A stretch of 64,000 nt of DNA from positions 1,612,001-1,676,000 of the forward strand of contig NZ_CP095855.1 in NCBI RefSeq assembly GCF_023100805.1, given 5' to 3'. Both the position numbers and the translations under genes were made by a program. Positions 52,992 through 63,600 of the stretch are shown piece by piece; the first letter of the stretch is position 1; every line of letters begins with the position of its first letter. A model generated the notes under the pieces. The model saw nothing but the letters and a program-made list of their open reading frames with translations. It ran no database searches and was not told the origin of the DNA. Source of the stretch: Chitinophaga filiformis. GTDB taxonomy: Bacteria > Bacteroidota > Bacteroidia > Chitinophagales > Chitinophagaceae.

Positions 52992-54224
52992 CTATTTTTT
53001 CTGTACGCTAAAGTGAATGGTGCCGTCATAGATCTTGCAGTCAAGGCCTTTTTCCCGGCAGATGCCATTCAGAAAGTCCGCAACGGGTTTATCCTTGTCA
53101 AGATCACCGGAAATAAGCAGAGCAGCGATACCGGGACTTGCAAATGATACCTTCAGGCCAAACCAGCGCTTCATAACGGGACTTATATCTTCCAGCGGTT
53201 TATTCTGAAAACGGAAGATCCCATCTCTCCAGCCGAGGGTAACGTTCTCGTCGAAACGTTTTACCTTAAAGCGTTCACCCGGTTTGTAAATGGCCTCATA
53301 GCCCGGTTTCAGGGTTACATCCAGACTATCGCCTACATCTGTTACCACACTGCCTGTGACAAGGGAGGTTGTGATAATGTTATGATCGTAAGAATTTACG
53401 TTAAACTCCGTGCCCAGCGCGATCACGGATGTGGTGCCCGTATGTACAATAAAGGGGTGCTTCGGATCGTGCGCCACGGTGAAAAATGCTTCTCCCTCCA
53501 GGTACACCTCCCTGGTCCTGCCGGGGAATATGAAGGGAAACCGCAGGGTGGAACTGGCGTTGAGATGTACTTCCGTTCCGTCGGAGAGCTCGATCCTGTA
53601 ATCCGTCCTGGGAGGCACTGTCAGCGTGTTCCATTCTATGGCGCTGCTTTGGTAGATGCTGTCGTGTGTGATCTGTTTGCCGGGTAGCAAATTATTATCG
53701 CCGGTTGCAGTATCTGATGAAGATGCTGAGGGCTCATTACCCGCCAGCGGCGCCGGGTTGGTGCTAACGCGAACGGTGGTATCGGCCGGTAATACAATGG
53801 ATGCCGGGGCAGCTTTTTGTACCGGCGCCGGCGCCTGATGGTATACCATAGATGCATACGCCGGGGCTGTAGTAGGCTGCTGGAAATAGCCCTGTTGGTA
53901 GGCCAGCCAGCAGGCCGCACATGCAACGCCCATAACAAAAGCCGCTGCAACAGCGCTGTTCCGCTTTGCAAACAGGAAAATCCTCGTGTGTAAGGGTTTA
54001 GGGGCAAGGATAGCTGCTACTTTGCACCAGTCATGTTCTACCCGCAGATCGTCAAGAAAAGCATTGTCAGTATACAGTTTAGCTTCTTCCTGTTCATAAT
54101 AGCATTTACGGACCTGTTCATCGGTGTGTATGACCTTTTGCAGCAACGTATCTTCCACTTCACTTAATTCGCCCAGTTGCTTACGCAGGAGTAATGTGTA
54201 TATATACTCTTGGTCGTATTTCAT
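52992..54224 (-). CDS. FecR-family anti-sigma factor
   Basis: The 410-residue protein has a cytoplasmic N-terminal region, one transmembrane helix (about residues 90-110), a long Ala/Pro/Thr-rich periplasmic linker (about 110-190), the FecR domain (PPRTDYRIELSDGTEVHLN, YLEGEAFFTVAHDPKHPF, ALGTEFNVNSYD) and a C-terminal DUF4974 domain. It sits 58 bp downstream of a short sigma protein that lacks region 4. No TonB-dependent receptor or STN protein follows, since the next gene is on the other strand, so the module looks incomplete. Confidence 0.9.
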   Translation of the reverse strand: MKYDQEYIYTLLLRKQLGELSEVEDTLLQKVIHTDEQVRKCYYEQEEAKLYTDNAFLDDLRVEHDWCKVAAILAPKPLHTRIFLFAKRNSAVAAAFVMGVACAACWLAYQQGYFQQPTTAPAYASMVYHQAPAPVQKAAPASIVLPADTTVRVSTNPAPLAGNEPSASSSDTATGDNNLLPGKQITHDSIYQSSAIEWNTLTVPPRTDYRIELSDGTEVHLNASSTLRFPFIFPGRTREVYLEGEAFFTVAHDPKHPFIVHTGTTSVIALGTEFNVNSYDHNIITTSLVTGSVVTDVGDSLDVTLKPGYEAIYKPGERFKVKRFDENVTLGWRDGIFRFQNKPLEDISPVMKRWFGLKVSFASPGIAALLISGDLDKDKPVADFLNGICREKGLDCKIYDGTIHFSVQKK

Positions 54225-54282
54225 TTTGTGCTAAGTGGATTATAAGAGGGTAATATAGATGTTGTGTTCTGATAATAATGGG

Positions 54283-54642
54283 TCATGAGTCAAGCAATAC
54301 TGCCAGTTGCGAGGATAATGCCTGGGGTACAAGAGCAGGTCCCGTCCGGCATGGCGGACAGGTACTCGGCGCTGCTGCCTGTTGTATCCCTTGGCATCGC
54401 TCGTATAATAGCTGATAAAAAAATCCTCCGGGAGAATGGGCTATTTGCCTGTACGTCTTCTTTTTCCATACTTCTATAAATAGTTGCTGCACTACCTCTT
54501 TCGCACGCTCCTGATCGCCCAGCATCTGGCAGGCTTTAAAGCAAAGGGGCTTATAGTATTTCATAAAGAAGTATTGGTAAGCCTCAATTCTGTTATCCTT
54601 CTGGAGGGCAGATAACATTGTGATGTCCTCGCTGATTTGCAT
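54283..54642 (-). CDS. ECF sigma-like protein lacking region 4
   Basis: The 119-residue product shows a normal ECF region 2 (YQYFFMKYYKPLCFKACQML, EVVQQLFIEVWKKK, then FFYQLLYERC). After about residue 85, where region 4 should begin, it reads a Pro/Ala/Cys-rich tail unlike any sigma factor. Only 58 bp remain before fecR, so region 4 cannot be placed by a simple frameshift. It may be a decayed sigma factor or one that can bind core RNA polymerase and anti-sigma protein without recognising -35 DNA. The start is ATG 54642. Confidence 0.65.
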   Translation of the reverse strand: MQISEDITMLSALQKDNRIEAYQYFFMKYYKPLCFKACQMLGDQERAKEVVQQLFIEVWKKKTYRQIAHSPGGFFYQLLYERCQGIQQAAAPSTCPPCRTGPALVPQALSSQLAVLLDS

Positions 54643-54809
54643 ACTGTTTGGGATTGGTGTACCGGTTTTGTGTAGTTAAGTTCGATCAAAAGTTCAACAA
54701 AATTGTTAATGCAGTGTTAACGTATGCAAATTGACCAGCTGAAACAGACAAATCAATATTTCTGACTTTCCCTTAAATTGCACCTTTCTAAAAGTTAATT
54801 TACTGGAAC

Positions 54810-56180
54810 ATGCAAGTTTGGAAAGATTATCAGGTTACACACAAAGATCGTTTCCTCGAAGAACTGCTGGAATTGCTGCGCATCCCTTCTGTTAGTGCTG
54901 ACTCCTCCTTCAGCAAGGATGTTAAAGCCTGTGCGGAAGCTGTGAAACTGCGCCTGGAAGAAGCCGGCGCCGACAAGGTAGAGATTTGCCCTACTGCGGG
55001 TCATCCTATAGTATATGGTGAAAAGATCATAGATCCTGCACTGCCTACAGTACTGGTATACGGGCACTATGACGTACAGCCTGCGGACCCGCTGGAACTC
55101 TGGCACAGTGGTCCCTTTGAACCCGTTATCAAAGACGAAAAGATCTATGCCCGTGGCAGCGCGGACGACAAAGGACAGTTTTACATGCACGTGAAGGCCT
55201 TTGAAACCATGTCCAAAACCAACACCTTACCCTGCAATATCAAATTCATGATCGAAGGAGAGGAGGAAGTTGGATCTGCAAACCTGGGGATCTTCATCAA
55301 AGACAATAAGGAAAGACTGAAAGCTGACGTAGTGCTGATCTCCGACACAGCCATGCTCAGCCTGGAAAACCCGTCACTGGATACCGGCCTGCGTGGCCTC
55401 TCCTATATGGAAGTGGAAGTGACGGGCCCTAACCGTGACCTGCACAGCGGCGTTTATGGCGGCGCGGTAGCCAATCCTGCCACCATCCTGTGTAAGATGA
55501 TCGCTTCCATGCACGACGAAAATAACCACATCACCATACCAGGCTTCTACGACAAAGTACAGGAACTGAGCCAGGAAGAGCGTGCTGCACTGAACGCCGC
55601 TCCTTTCGATGAGGCGGAATATAAAGCCGACCTGGGCGTGGATGACCTGTGGGGTGAAAAAGGATATACCACTATCGAGCGTACCGGCATCCGTCCAACA
55701 CTGGAAGTGAATGGTATCTGGGGTGGTTATACCGGTGAGGGCTCTAAAACAGTACTGCCATCAAAGGCTTCTGCCAAGATCTCCATGCGCCTGGTGCCTA
55801 ACCAGGACTGGAAAGAGATCTCTGCATTGTTCCAGGCACATTTTGAAAAGATCGCTCCGAAAAGCGTAAAAGTAAAGGTAACCACCCATCATGGCGGCAG
55901 CCCTTATGTAACACCGACCGATCACGTAGCATTCAAGGCGGCCAGTGAGGCCATCAGGGCTACCTTCGGTAAAGGCCCTATCCCAATGCGTGGCGGTGGA
56001 AGTATTCCTATCGTAGCACTGTTCGAGAAGGAACTGGGCCTGAAGACCATCCTCATGGGCTTTGGTCTGGACAGCGACAACCTGCACTCTCCAAACGAAA
56101 AGTATGGCCTGGCCAACTTCTATAAAGGAATTGAGACCATTCCGTACTTCCACAAGTATTTCGCAGAAATGAGCAAATAG
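54810..56180 (+). CDS. M20-family dipeptidase
   Basis: The 456-residue cytosolic metallopeptidase has the M20 motifs VYGHYDVQPADP (first metal ligand His and Asp), GSADDKG, MIEGEEEVGSANLG (catalytic Glu and metal Glu) and the C-terminal His in GFGLDSDNLHSPNEKY. The dimerisation domain is in the middle (about 195-350). It hydrolyses dipeptides with two zinc ions (carnosinase/PepV-like). The gene precedes the S4 protein gene by 76 bp, with a hairpin between. Confidence 0.95.
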   Translation: MQVWKDYQVTHKDRFLEELLELLRIPSVSADSSFSKDVKACAEAVKLRLEEAGADKVEICPTAGHPIVYGEKIIDPALPTVLVYGHYDVQPADPLELWHSGPFEPVIKDEKIYARGSADDKGQFYMHVKAFETMSKTNTLPCNIKFMIEGEEEVGSANLGIFIKDNKERLKADVVLISDTAMLSLENPSLDTGLRGLSYMEVEVTGPNRDLHSGVYGGAVANPATILCKMIASMHDENNHITIPGFYDKVQELSQEERAALNAAPFDEAEYKADLGVDDLWGEKGYTTIERTGIRPTLEVNGIWGGYTGEGSKTVLPSKASAKISMRLVPNQDWKEISALFQAHFEKIAPKSVKVKVTTHHGGSPYVTPTDHVAFKAASEAIRATFGKGPIPMRGGGSIPIVALFEKELGLKTILMGFGLDSDNLHSPNEKYGLANFYKGIETIPYFHKYFAEMSK

Positions 56181-56209
56181 CCTGATAACGCTATTTATTG
56201 ATAAATTTG

Positions 56210-56240
56210 AAGGCCGGCTCGTTACTAACGGGCCGGCCTT
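56210..56240 (+). terminator. Hairpin between the dipeptidase and S4 protein genes
   Basis: AAGGCCGG (56210-56217) pairs with CCGGCCTT (56233-56240); the loop has a CGTT/AACG mini-stem. There is no T tract, so termination may be partial. Confidence 0.6.
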
Positions 56241-56256
56241 ATACATATCCAAGAAG

Positions 56257-56655
56257 ATGAAAGAAGTAGAAAAAGTACGTATTGACAAATACCTCTGGTC
56301 TATCAGGATCTTTAAGACCCGTTCCCTGGCCTCCGCAGGCTGTGAATCGGGAAGGGTAAAAATGAATGGCGCGGCGGTAAAAGCTGCCCGGTCTGTGGCC
56401 ATTAACGATGTTTATGAGATCAGGACCGAGGGACGCAAATGGGTGATACAGGTGACCGGCCTGCTGGCGAACCGTGTACAGTACACTGAGGCTATCAAGT
56501 ATTATAATGATATCACTCCCGAAGAAGATAAACATGAACAACGTCAGGCTTCCGTATTCCAGACCGGTAAACGCCCTAGCAAGATCGGCCGCCCCACCAA
56601 GAAGGAGCGTCGCGAGCTGGACGACTTTATGGGAGGAGAAGAAGAAGATTTCTAA
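56257..56655 (+). CDS. hslR: S4-domain RNA-binding protein, Hsp15-like
   Basis: The 132-residue protein has an S4 domain at the N-terminus (VRIDKYLWSIRIFKTRSLA, GRVKMNGAAVKAARSVAINDVYEI), the signature of Hsp15/HslR. Hsp15 binds 50S subunits that carry a stalled peptidyl-tRNA after heat shock and returns them to translation. The C-terminal third is a basic/acidic tail (GRPTKKERRELDDFMGG). The neighbours are dipeptidase and lysA. The start is ATG 56257. Confidence 0.85.
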   Translation: MKEVEKVRIDKYLWSIRIFKTRSLASAGCESGRVKMNGAAVKAARSVAINDVYEIRTEGRKWVIQVTGLLANRVQYTEAIKYYNDITPEEDKHEQRQASVFQTGKRPSKIGRPTKKERRELDDFMGGEEEDF

Positions 56656-56753
56656 AAATCTCCGGTTTCAGTAGTAAATTCGCAGACTTTTCAGGCAGCC
56701 TTTGCAGAAAATCAGCTGTCTGCGTGTGAAAATTTGTAAATCATTATCCATAA

Positions 56754-57974
56754 ATGTCTAAGCAAAGCGATCTTCTCTCAGCCGACTTCCTCGTGAAAGT
56801 GGCAGAAGAATTTGGAACACCGGTATATGTATATCACGCCGAAAAAATAAAGATCCAGTACGAAAAGCTGCAAAACGCTTTCCAAAAAACGGATGCCCGC
56901 TTTTTCTATGCCTGTAAAGCACTTACCAATATCAACATCCTGAAGTATATCAACTCCCTGGGTTGCGGACTGGATACTGTATCCATCCAGGAAGTGCTGC
57001 TGGGCCTGAAAGCCGGGTTTGTGCCTGATAACATCATCTTCACCCCTAACTGTGTGGACCTGGACGAGATCATCGCTGCAAAAGAACTGGGAGTTCATAT
57101 TAACATCGACAATATATCCATCCTGGAGCAGTTCGGTAACCGTTTTGGTGATACTTATCCTATCTGTATCCGCCTCAACCCACACATCATGGCCGGTGGG
57201 AACTATAAGATCTCTACCGGGCACGTGGACAGCAAATTCGGTATCTCCATTCATCAGCTGCGCCATATCGAGCGTATCGTGAAAAGCACCAGGCTGAAAG
57301 TGACCGGCCTGCATATGCACACTGGTTCCGAGATCAAGGATGTGGACGTATTCCTGCGCGGCGTGGAGATCATGTTCGAACAGGCCGTGCATTTCCCCGA
57401 CCTGGAATTCATTGACCTGGGTAGCGGTTTTAAAGTAGCTTATCAGTCCGGCGACCCGGAAACAGATATTAACCTGCTGGGTAAAAAGCTGTCAGAAGCT
57501 TTCAATAAATTCACCAAGACCTATAACCGTCCTTTGCAGGTATGGTTTGAGCCGGGTAAATTCCTGGTGAGCCAGTGCGGTTATTTCATCGTAAAAGCCA
57601 ATGTGATCAAGCAAACAACGGCTACCGTGTTCGTAGGCGTGAATTCAGGTTTCAACCACCTGATCAGGCCAATGTTCTACGACGCTTTCCACCTTATCCG
57701 CAATATTTCCAATCCTAAAGGAACAGAGCGTATCTATACCGTGGTGGGAAACATCTGTGAAACAGATACTTTTGGCTGGGACCGTAAGCTGAATGAAGTA
57801 AAAGAGGGGGATTACCTGGTGTTTTACAATGCCGGCGCCTATGGCTTTGAAATGTCCTCCAATTTCAATTCACGCCTGAAACCGGCTGAAGTACTGGTGA
57901 AAGATGGCAAGGCGCAGCTCATCCGTAAGCGGGATGTACTGGAGGACCTGTTACGTAACCAGATCGAGTTATAA
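56754..57974 (+). CDS. lysA: Diaminopimelate decarboxylase
   Basis: The 406-residue PLP enzyme makes L-lysine from meso-diaminopimelate. PLP lysine is Lys55 in YACKALTN. Further motifs are GLHMHTGSEIKD (phosphate/substrate binding), FIDLGSGFKVAY, EPGKFLVSQCG, and the partner cysteine region GNICETDTFGWDR, as needed for a domain-swapped dimer. The ending YGFEMSSNFNSRLKPAEVLV is typical. It is shorter than E. coli LysA but normal for Bacteroidota. A strong terminator follows. Confidence 0.95.
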   Translation: MSKQSDLLSADFLVKVAEEFGTPVYVYHAEKIKIQYEKLQNAFQKTDARFFYACKALTNINILKYINSLGCGLDTVSIQEVLLGLKAGFVPDNIIFTPNCVDLDEIIAAKELGVHINIDNISILEQFGNRFGDTYPICIRLNPHIMAGGNYKISTGHVDSKFGISIHQLRHIERIVKSTRLKVTGLHMHTGSEIKDVDVFLRGVEIMFEQAVHFPDLEFIDLGSGFKVAYQSGDPETDINLLGKKLSEAFNKFTKTYNRPLQVWFEPGKFLVSQCGYFIVKANVIKQTTATVFVGVNSGFNHLIRPMFYDAFHLIRNISNPKGTERIYTVVGNICETDTFGWDRKLNEVKEGDYLVFYNAGAYGFEMSSNFNSRLKPAEVLVKDGKAQLIRKRDVLEDLLRNQIEL

Positions 57975-58003
57975 TAACTAAATAGTTAATACTTAAACTA
58001 ACT

Positions 58004-58038
58004 AATGCAGATTTGTATAAGCAAATCTGCATTTTTTT
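58004..58038 (+). terminator. Strong terminator of lysA
   Basis: AATGCAGATTTG (58004-58015) pairs perfectly with 58022-58033 around a 6-nt loop, followed by a run of T. This is a textbook intrinsic terminator. Confidence 0.95.
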
Positions 58039-58194
58039 TGAAGTGTTGTAACAAGTTTTAACATAAATTTGTAGGATAATTCACCGCAATCCTGCTTTTA
58101 CCTGCACACTGTCTATTCTGCTAGCCATAAAATAATTTATTGTCACATTCGTCTGTTATAGTATACGATGAGTATTTTTTACACATTATAGTTT

Positions 58195-60531
58195 ATGAAA
58201 GTTTTATCAGCTAACTCCGAAGTGTTCAAGGAAGAGGAAGTAATGATAGACAGCCATATCTCATTTGGACCTTACGTTAAGTTTCTGAAAGAAAAGGCTG
58301 CTAAAACCTCGGATGCGCGTGCTGCTTACTATCAGAAGATAGTTAAACAGTTTGAAGGTAACCCTGCTCTACTAGGCCCCATAGCCGGTGCCGACGACCT
58401 GTCTGCTTACCAGGAATATCTCGATCTGATCATTGCAACCATTTTCCCTGTCACTGTCGACATGGAAAAAGATATATATGGCATAGGCGTTCCACACAAG
58501 TTTGCCATCTTTTACTACTCTGACCTGTTCAAGAAGCTCTTTGCCGCCAATGGCGATAAGCTGGTGGCAGTACCGGAAGGAATCTCCGTCGAGAAGGTAA
58601 AAAGAGACAAACTGGAATGGTTATACAAGCTCTTACTTGAAAAAGTATATGGGTTCCCGATGGATTATCAGAATGAGATCATCCATCATGTGACCCTGCC
58701 CGACAGTAACGGGCTGAAGAAGTATGTTAAATTACATATTGATGCACGTTTCGTAGATGTAAAAGTAAAAGGAGAAATTCCCAACCTGAAGTATGATAAC
58801 ATCTGCCGGCAGCATTTCTCTCTTGAAACTTTACAGGAACTGCTGCCACTGAGCAATTTCGCACTGGAAGGTTTTGTGATCTGGACCATACAGGATGTTA
58901 CAAAAGATGAAGTGCAGAACACCATGAAGAACCTGATCCTTAACATGCACGACGGTAATGAGCAACAGACCTACCGCCGCATGGAAGAGGAACTGGAATC
59001 TTTGATACAGCAGGAGGACGTGAGCGTGCATATCGTTCCCATTCCCAAGATTAATGGCCGGTATGTACTGGAATGTGAGCTCTGTGAAAGTGGCGTCATG
59101 TTGGGTGTGATCAATAATGGCAAACAACAGCAGCAACTGTTTCAGCAATTGCTGGAACACCTGGAGCGTAGTAAAGATCCTTTACTGATCCCGGATGTGA
59201 CAGATGCTACCCTGTTGTCTTACCCTTTCCTGCGCTACCTGCCGCTGAAAGGTATCAGGAGCTACCTGATGGCGCCTGTATGGTATGAAGGTCAGTTACT
59301 GGGGATTGTTGAAATAGCGTCTTCCCAGCCTAATAAGGTCACCGCGGAAACGATCGGCAAAGCATATCCTGGTCATCCGCAGATCATGATGCTGCTGACA
59401 AGAGGCGCCGATATCGTGAATAACCGCATCGTCCAGGTGATAAAGGAGCAGTTCACTGCCCTTCAGCCTTCGGTAGAATGGAAATTTACGGATGCCGCCT
59501 GGCATTACCTGCATACACCGAAAGAAGATCGCAAGGACATCGGCAACATCTCTTTCGAAGATGTCTATCCTTTATACGGTGCTGTTGATATCAGGAACTC
59601 ATCTACAGAACGCAGCAATGCGATCCATGAAGACCTGCGCGAACAGTTGCTGCTGATCAGGGAAACGCTTGATTATATCGGTAATACGATCTACCTGCCA
59701 TTGCTGGAAGAACTGAAGTTCAAGAATGATGAGCTGATCACTGGTATCACCAGCGGCATGTTGTCTGAAGACGAGCTGAAGACGAACAATTACCTGGATG
59801 AAGAGATCGGGCCATTGTTCCATCACCTGCATGACAGTCACCCTGAATTGCAGCCGGTACTGGAACGGTATTTCTCCCTGGTAGATACTTCAGAAGGCCA
59901 TATCCTGCATCACCGCCAGGAGTATGAAGAGAGCCTGGCAAAGATCAACGCGAAGATCAATAAGTACCTCGATAAAGAGAAGGAGAATATTCAGCATTCC
60001 TTCCCCTGCTATTTTGAGAAGTACCGTACCGATGGCGTAGAGTACAATATTTACATCGGACAGGCTATTGCCCAGAACCGTAAGTTCGACCTGTTGTACC
60101 TGCGTAACCTTCGCCTATGGCAGCTTTCTTCCATGGCAGAGATCGCGAAAATGACGAATAAGCTGAAAGATACGCTGAAAGTACCTTTACAGACCACACA
60201 GCTGATACTGGTACACAGCAATCCGATAGATATCAGCTTCCGCCAGGATGAACGCCGCTTTGACGTGGAAGGTGCTTATAATATCCGTTATGAGATCATG
60301 AAGAAACGGATAGATAAAGTGCATATCCGTCAGACGGGTAAGCGCCTGACACAGCCGGGTACTATCTCTATCGTATACGCCTATGCGAAGGAAATGGAAG
60401 AATACCTGAAGTATATCACTTTCCTGCAGAATAAGGGTGTATTGGCGGCTGAAGTGGAAATGCTCGATCTGGAAGACCTGCAGGGAGTAAGCGGTCTGAG
60501 GGCATTACGTGTGAAGGTGAATATGGACTAA
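58195..60531 (+). CDS. Large GAF-domain protein of unknown function
   Basis: The 778-residue protein is soluble and has no signal peptide. A GAF-like domain is visible at about residues 280-415 (PLKGIRSYLMAPVWYEGQLLGIVEIASS). The rest, about 1-270 and 415-778, has long helical and mixed stretches without kinase H-box, HATPase, GGDEF or DNA-binding motifs. The C-terminal part has YNIYIGQAIAQNRKFDLLYLRNLRLWQL and a basic helix (RRFDVEGAYNIRYEIMKKRI). It may be a sensory scaffold in Bacteroidota, where such proteins are annotated only as GAF-containing. It is a single gene between terminators. Confidence 0.75.
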   Translation: MKVLSANSEVFKEEEVMIDSHISFGPYVKFLKEKAAKTSDARAAYYQKIVKQFEGNPALLGPIAGADDLSAYQEYLDLIIATIFPVTVDMEKDIYGIGVPHKFAIFYYSDLFKKLFAANGDKLVAVPEGISVEKVKRDKLEWLYKLLLEKVYGFPMDYQNEIIHHVTLPDSNGLKKYVKLHIDARFVDVKVKGEIPNLKYDNICRQHFSLETLQELLPLSNFALEGFVIWTIQDVTKDEVQNTMKNLILNMHDGNEQQTYRRMEEELESLIQQEDVSVHIVPIPKINGRYVLECELCESGVMLGVINNGKQQQQLFQQLLEHLERSKDPLLIPDVTDATLLSYPFLRYLPLKGIRSYLMAPVWYEGQLLGIVEIASSQPNKVTAETIGKAYPGHPQIMMLLTRGADIVNNRIVQVIKEQFTALQPSVEWKFTDAAWHYLHTPKEDRKDIGNISFEDVYPLYGAVDIRNSSTERSNAIHEDLREQLLLIRETLDYIGNTIYLPLLEELKFKNDELITGITSGMLSEDELKTNNYLDEEIGPLFHHLHDSHPELQPVLERYFSLVDTSEGHILHHRQEYEESLAKINAKINKYLDKEKENIQHSFPCYFEKYRTDGVEYNIYIGQAIAQNRKFDLLYLRNLRLWQLSSMAEIAKMTNKLKDTLKVPLQTTQLILVHSNPIDISFRQDERRFDVEGAYNIRYEIMKKRIDKVHIRQTGKRLTQPGTISIVYAYAKEMEEYLKYITFLQNKGVLAAEVEMLDLEDLQGVSGLRALRVKVNMD

Positions 60532-60556
60532 GGATTGTAGGATTTAATATACGCAA

Positions 60557-60589
60557 AAAGGCCCGCTCCTGTTAGGTGAGCGGGCCTTT
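60557..60589. terminator. Bidirectional terminator, 12-bp stem
   Basis: AAAGGCCCGCTC (60557-60568) pairs with GAGCGGGCCTTT (60578-60589) around a 9-nt loop. It separates the convergent GAF gene and the outer-membrane fusion gene. Confidence 0.88.
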
Positions 60590-60606
60590 GCTATTTTGTC
60601 CGGATA

Positions 60607-63600
60607 TCAGAACCTGAACCCGAAAGTGATATATGGTAGCACGCCTTCGTCAGAACGGCCTACTACTGCTGAAAGCACGACGAGATTAGCAGGGGTGAAA
60701 TATACGCCGCCGCCATAACCATCATGCCATATGGCTGATTTCTGGCTGGGGAACCATACGCGCCCTACATCGTTGAAGGCAAGCAGGCCCACACTGGCAG
60801 GGAAGAGGTAAGAACGGAAATCAAACAGTTTAATACGCAGCTCAACATTGTTGTATACCGCTGCATTGCCTGTAAAACGATAATTACGATAACCCCTGAG
60901 GTTCTGAACACCACCGATGGCCGCTGCCTGAAAGTATTCGTAATCGCCCCAGATCTTATTCGCACCGAAACGGGTTACCAGCACAACACTGGTAGGCACA
61001 TGGAAGTTTGTATAAATGCTCAGGTCTGTTTGCGCCTGCAGATAATTACGTTTGTCTTCATTTAATCCCTGGCTACCATACAGAGAAGTATTCCAGCTGA
61101 TACCTCTTGTTGGTATCAGGGCATTGTTACGGGTATCTATTTTTAATCCCAGGCGCAGACCGGCATAAGACTTTGACCGGTAAACGGACATGGAATCCAG
61201 GCCATTGTGAGGAAAATCCGAAATAATACGTCCTGCTGTTTCGTCTTTGTCAAGGCTGTAGTAAGTGAGTGATGGTCCATAATACAGTTCTACATTCCTT
61301 GATAATTTGGTATTCAGTAAAGGCTCGATGTTGAACAGTGCGAAACGTGTACGATAGTAGCGGATGGTCTTTGACTTATCAAACACTGATTCGTTGCCAA
61401 AGCCGAAAAAGTTGATCGTGTTATTAGGTGCTTTCGCGCTGGCTGTAATGGTGAGGTCAGTATTGCCGATCACATCGGTGAACTCGCCCAGGTAACGGAA
61501 CTGCCATGCATCGGTACCCAGCGAGTGGCCTGCCAGCACGGTATGCCGTGTAGCGAACGGGCGTTTGCGGAAGCCTTGTGTGGTATACTGGAAGCCGGCG
61601 CCCAGTGACAGACCATCATCCGCGTTAAATGCGGCAGATGCCAGCGGCATCAGCTTGTTGTAGTTCAGGCGGAAGAAGGTACGTTCATACCTGATGATGT
61701 CAGGATTGGAAGAAAGGATCCTCCTGTCGTTGCCGTTCATGGCGAAGCTGTCTTTCCTGTTGGCCAGTTCATAGATGCGGATACGCTTGCCGGCATGGCT
61801 GCCGGTACTATCGATGTAAGTATCTATATCCTTACCACCGATGATGCGCACCTTGATAGGCGAGCCGTTATCTCCCTTCACCACATATTTGTCTTCTCCG
61901 CCGAGGCCGAACAGCCTTACTTCACGGGTATCTTTAGGGTCGAATGTACGGTGATAGATCACCTGTTCCAGTTCGCCTTTTTTGTTGATCTTGTTAACTG
62001 TTACGTCCATCAATCCGCCTGGCAGACGTTCAATGGTGAACAACTCATCCTTTTTACTACCGGTCACTTCCACGTGTTTGGACAGGAATCGGTATAATAC
62101 AAGCGCTTCTTTTTCCAGTATATCGCGGCGTGCTCTCAGTGTATTGTAAGTACGCTCTGCCACTTCAGCTTTGATCGTATCCGGGAAGCGGTTTACCGCA
62201 GCCCTGATAGTGGAATCGGTAATACGCTGTACGAAGGCCTTGCTAATATCTTTCCATTGCTGCTCACTCAGTTCGTTCATAAAGGAGCGGTCAAATGGTT
62301 GTGCAGTAGGGTTTTGTCCTTCTACATACCTGATCTTTGGCCGGAAGCCCTGTATATTCGGCAGTGCCCAGCGCCTGGAGGCAATACGGGGAAGCAGGCC
62401 TTCATTTACGAAGAATGCCTGGTCACGGTCGCGGGGGATAGGAAAATATCTTTGCGTCTTCGCTTTTTTTCCATTCTCTCCCGCCCATCTCCATTGGTCA
62501 TCGTGGCGGTCCCAGTCTGCTATCAGCAGGTCCAGCAGGCGTGCATTCAATACGGCGGGCTGATTGATGGTATTATCATTATCCCCCTGCAGCTGTTCCA
62601 GTACCTTGGGTGTATTGAGTGTCTTTCCTTTTACATCCGGTTCTCTTTCTTCAAACAGGTATACATCGTCTCCAAAGGTATTTTCATAAATACCCAGCAC
62701 CGTATCTTTAGGTAAGTATACGAAGGTCGGGTTGGTATGATGTACACCCGCAGCATCTGCCAGTGGCACTACGGCCAGGGGGGCGTATGGATTGGCGGCA
62801 GAGATCTGGTCCTGCACAACATCTTTGGCAACCGTTTCCCGTAAGGCTTCCGGTACTGCTTTGGCCGGGTATTTCTTCAGGGAACGGAGCACCCATTCCT
62901 TGCCATCTTTATCTTCCAGGCGCAGGGAGAGTGTCTGCATGCCTCCTCCGCGTTTCAGGATCTTCAGGCCACCCTTTTCCTTGTTCAGGTCTAAAACCGG
63001 GAAACTGAGCGGGGTGCCCCATACATCACGATAATTCCTTCCCATCAGCCAGTAGTGGAAACCTGTCTTACCGGTATACTGTGAATCTGCCGGCATAACA
63101 ACCGTAGCTGGCAGCTGGCTGGCAGATGGGCTGGCGTTGGCGATAGCGCTGGAACGGACATCCTGCAGGCTGAATAGCTGTTGTGCGTATACGGGGGCAT
63201 CTGTTTTCTCTATTGTGTAGTATTTCACTTCCACCCGGCCGCTTTTGGATATTTCCAGTACGGTATAGCCGTTCTCATTACTGGCAAAGAGCGACTTGCT
63301 GCCTTTCTTTACCCTGTTCTCCTTGGCGCCTGAGCCACTTACAACGTAGAAGTTCTGTTCATCTTTGATGAGCTGGAGGGTATGGTCATGACCTGATACG
63401 AAGATGGCCGGGCCATGTGGTTTGATAGCCGCTTCCACTCCCCGGATCATTGACTGATAGATCGGGTTGGGAATATCTTCCGGCGTCCCGAATACACCGC
63501 GGGTGATGGGGTAGATAGACCCGATCAGCGGTAAAGGGATGTACAGCCCTTTTTTGAGATCAGTGAAGGGGAAGATATGCTGTTTGATGGTATAATAACC

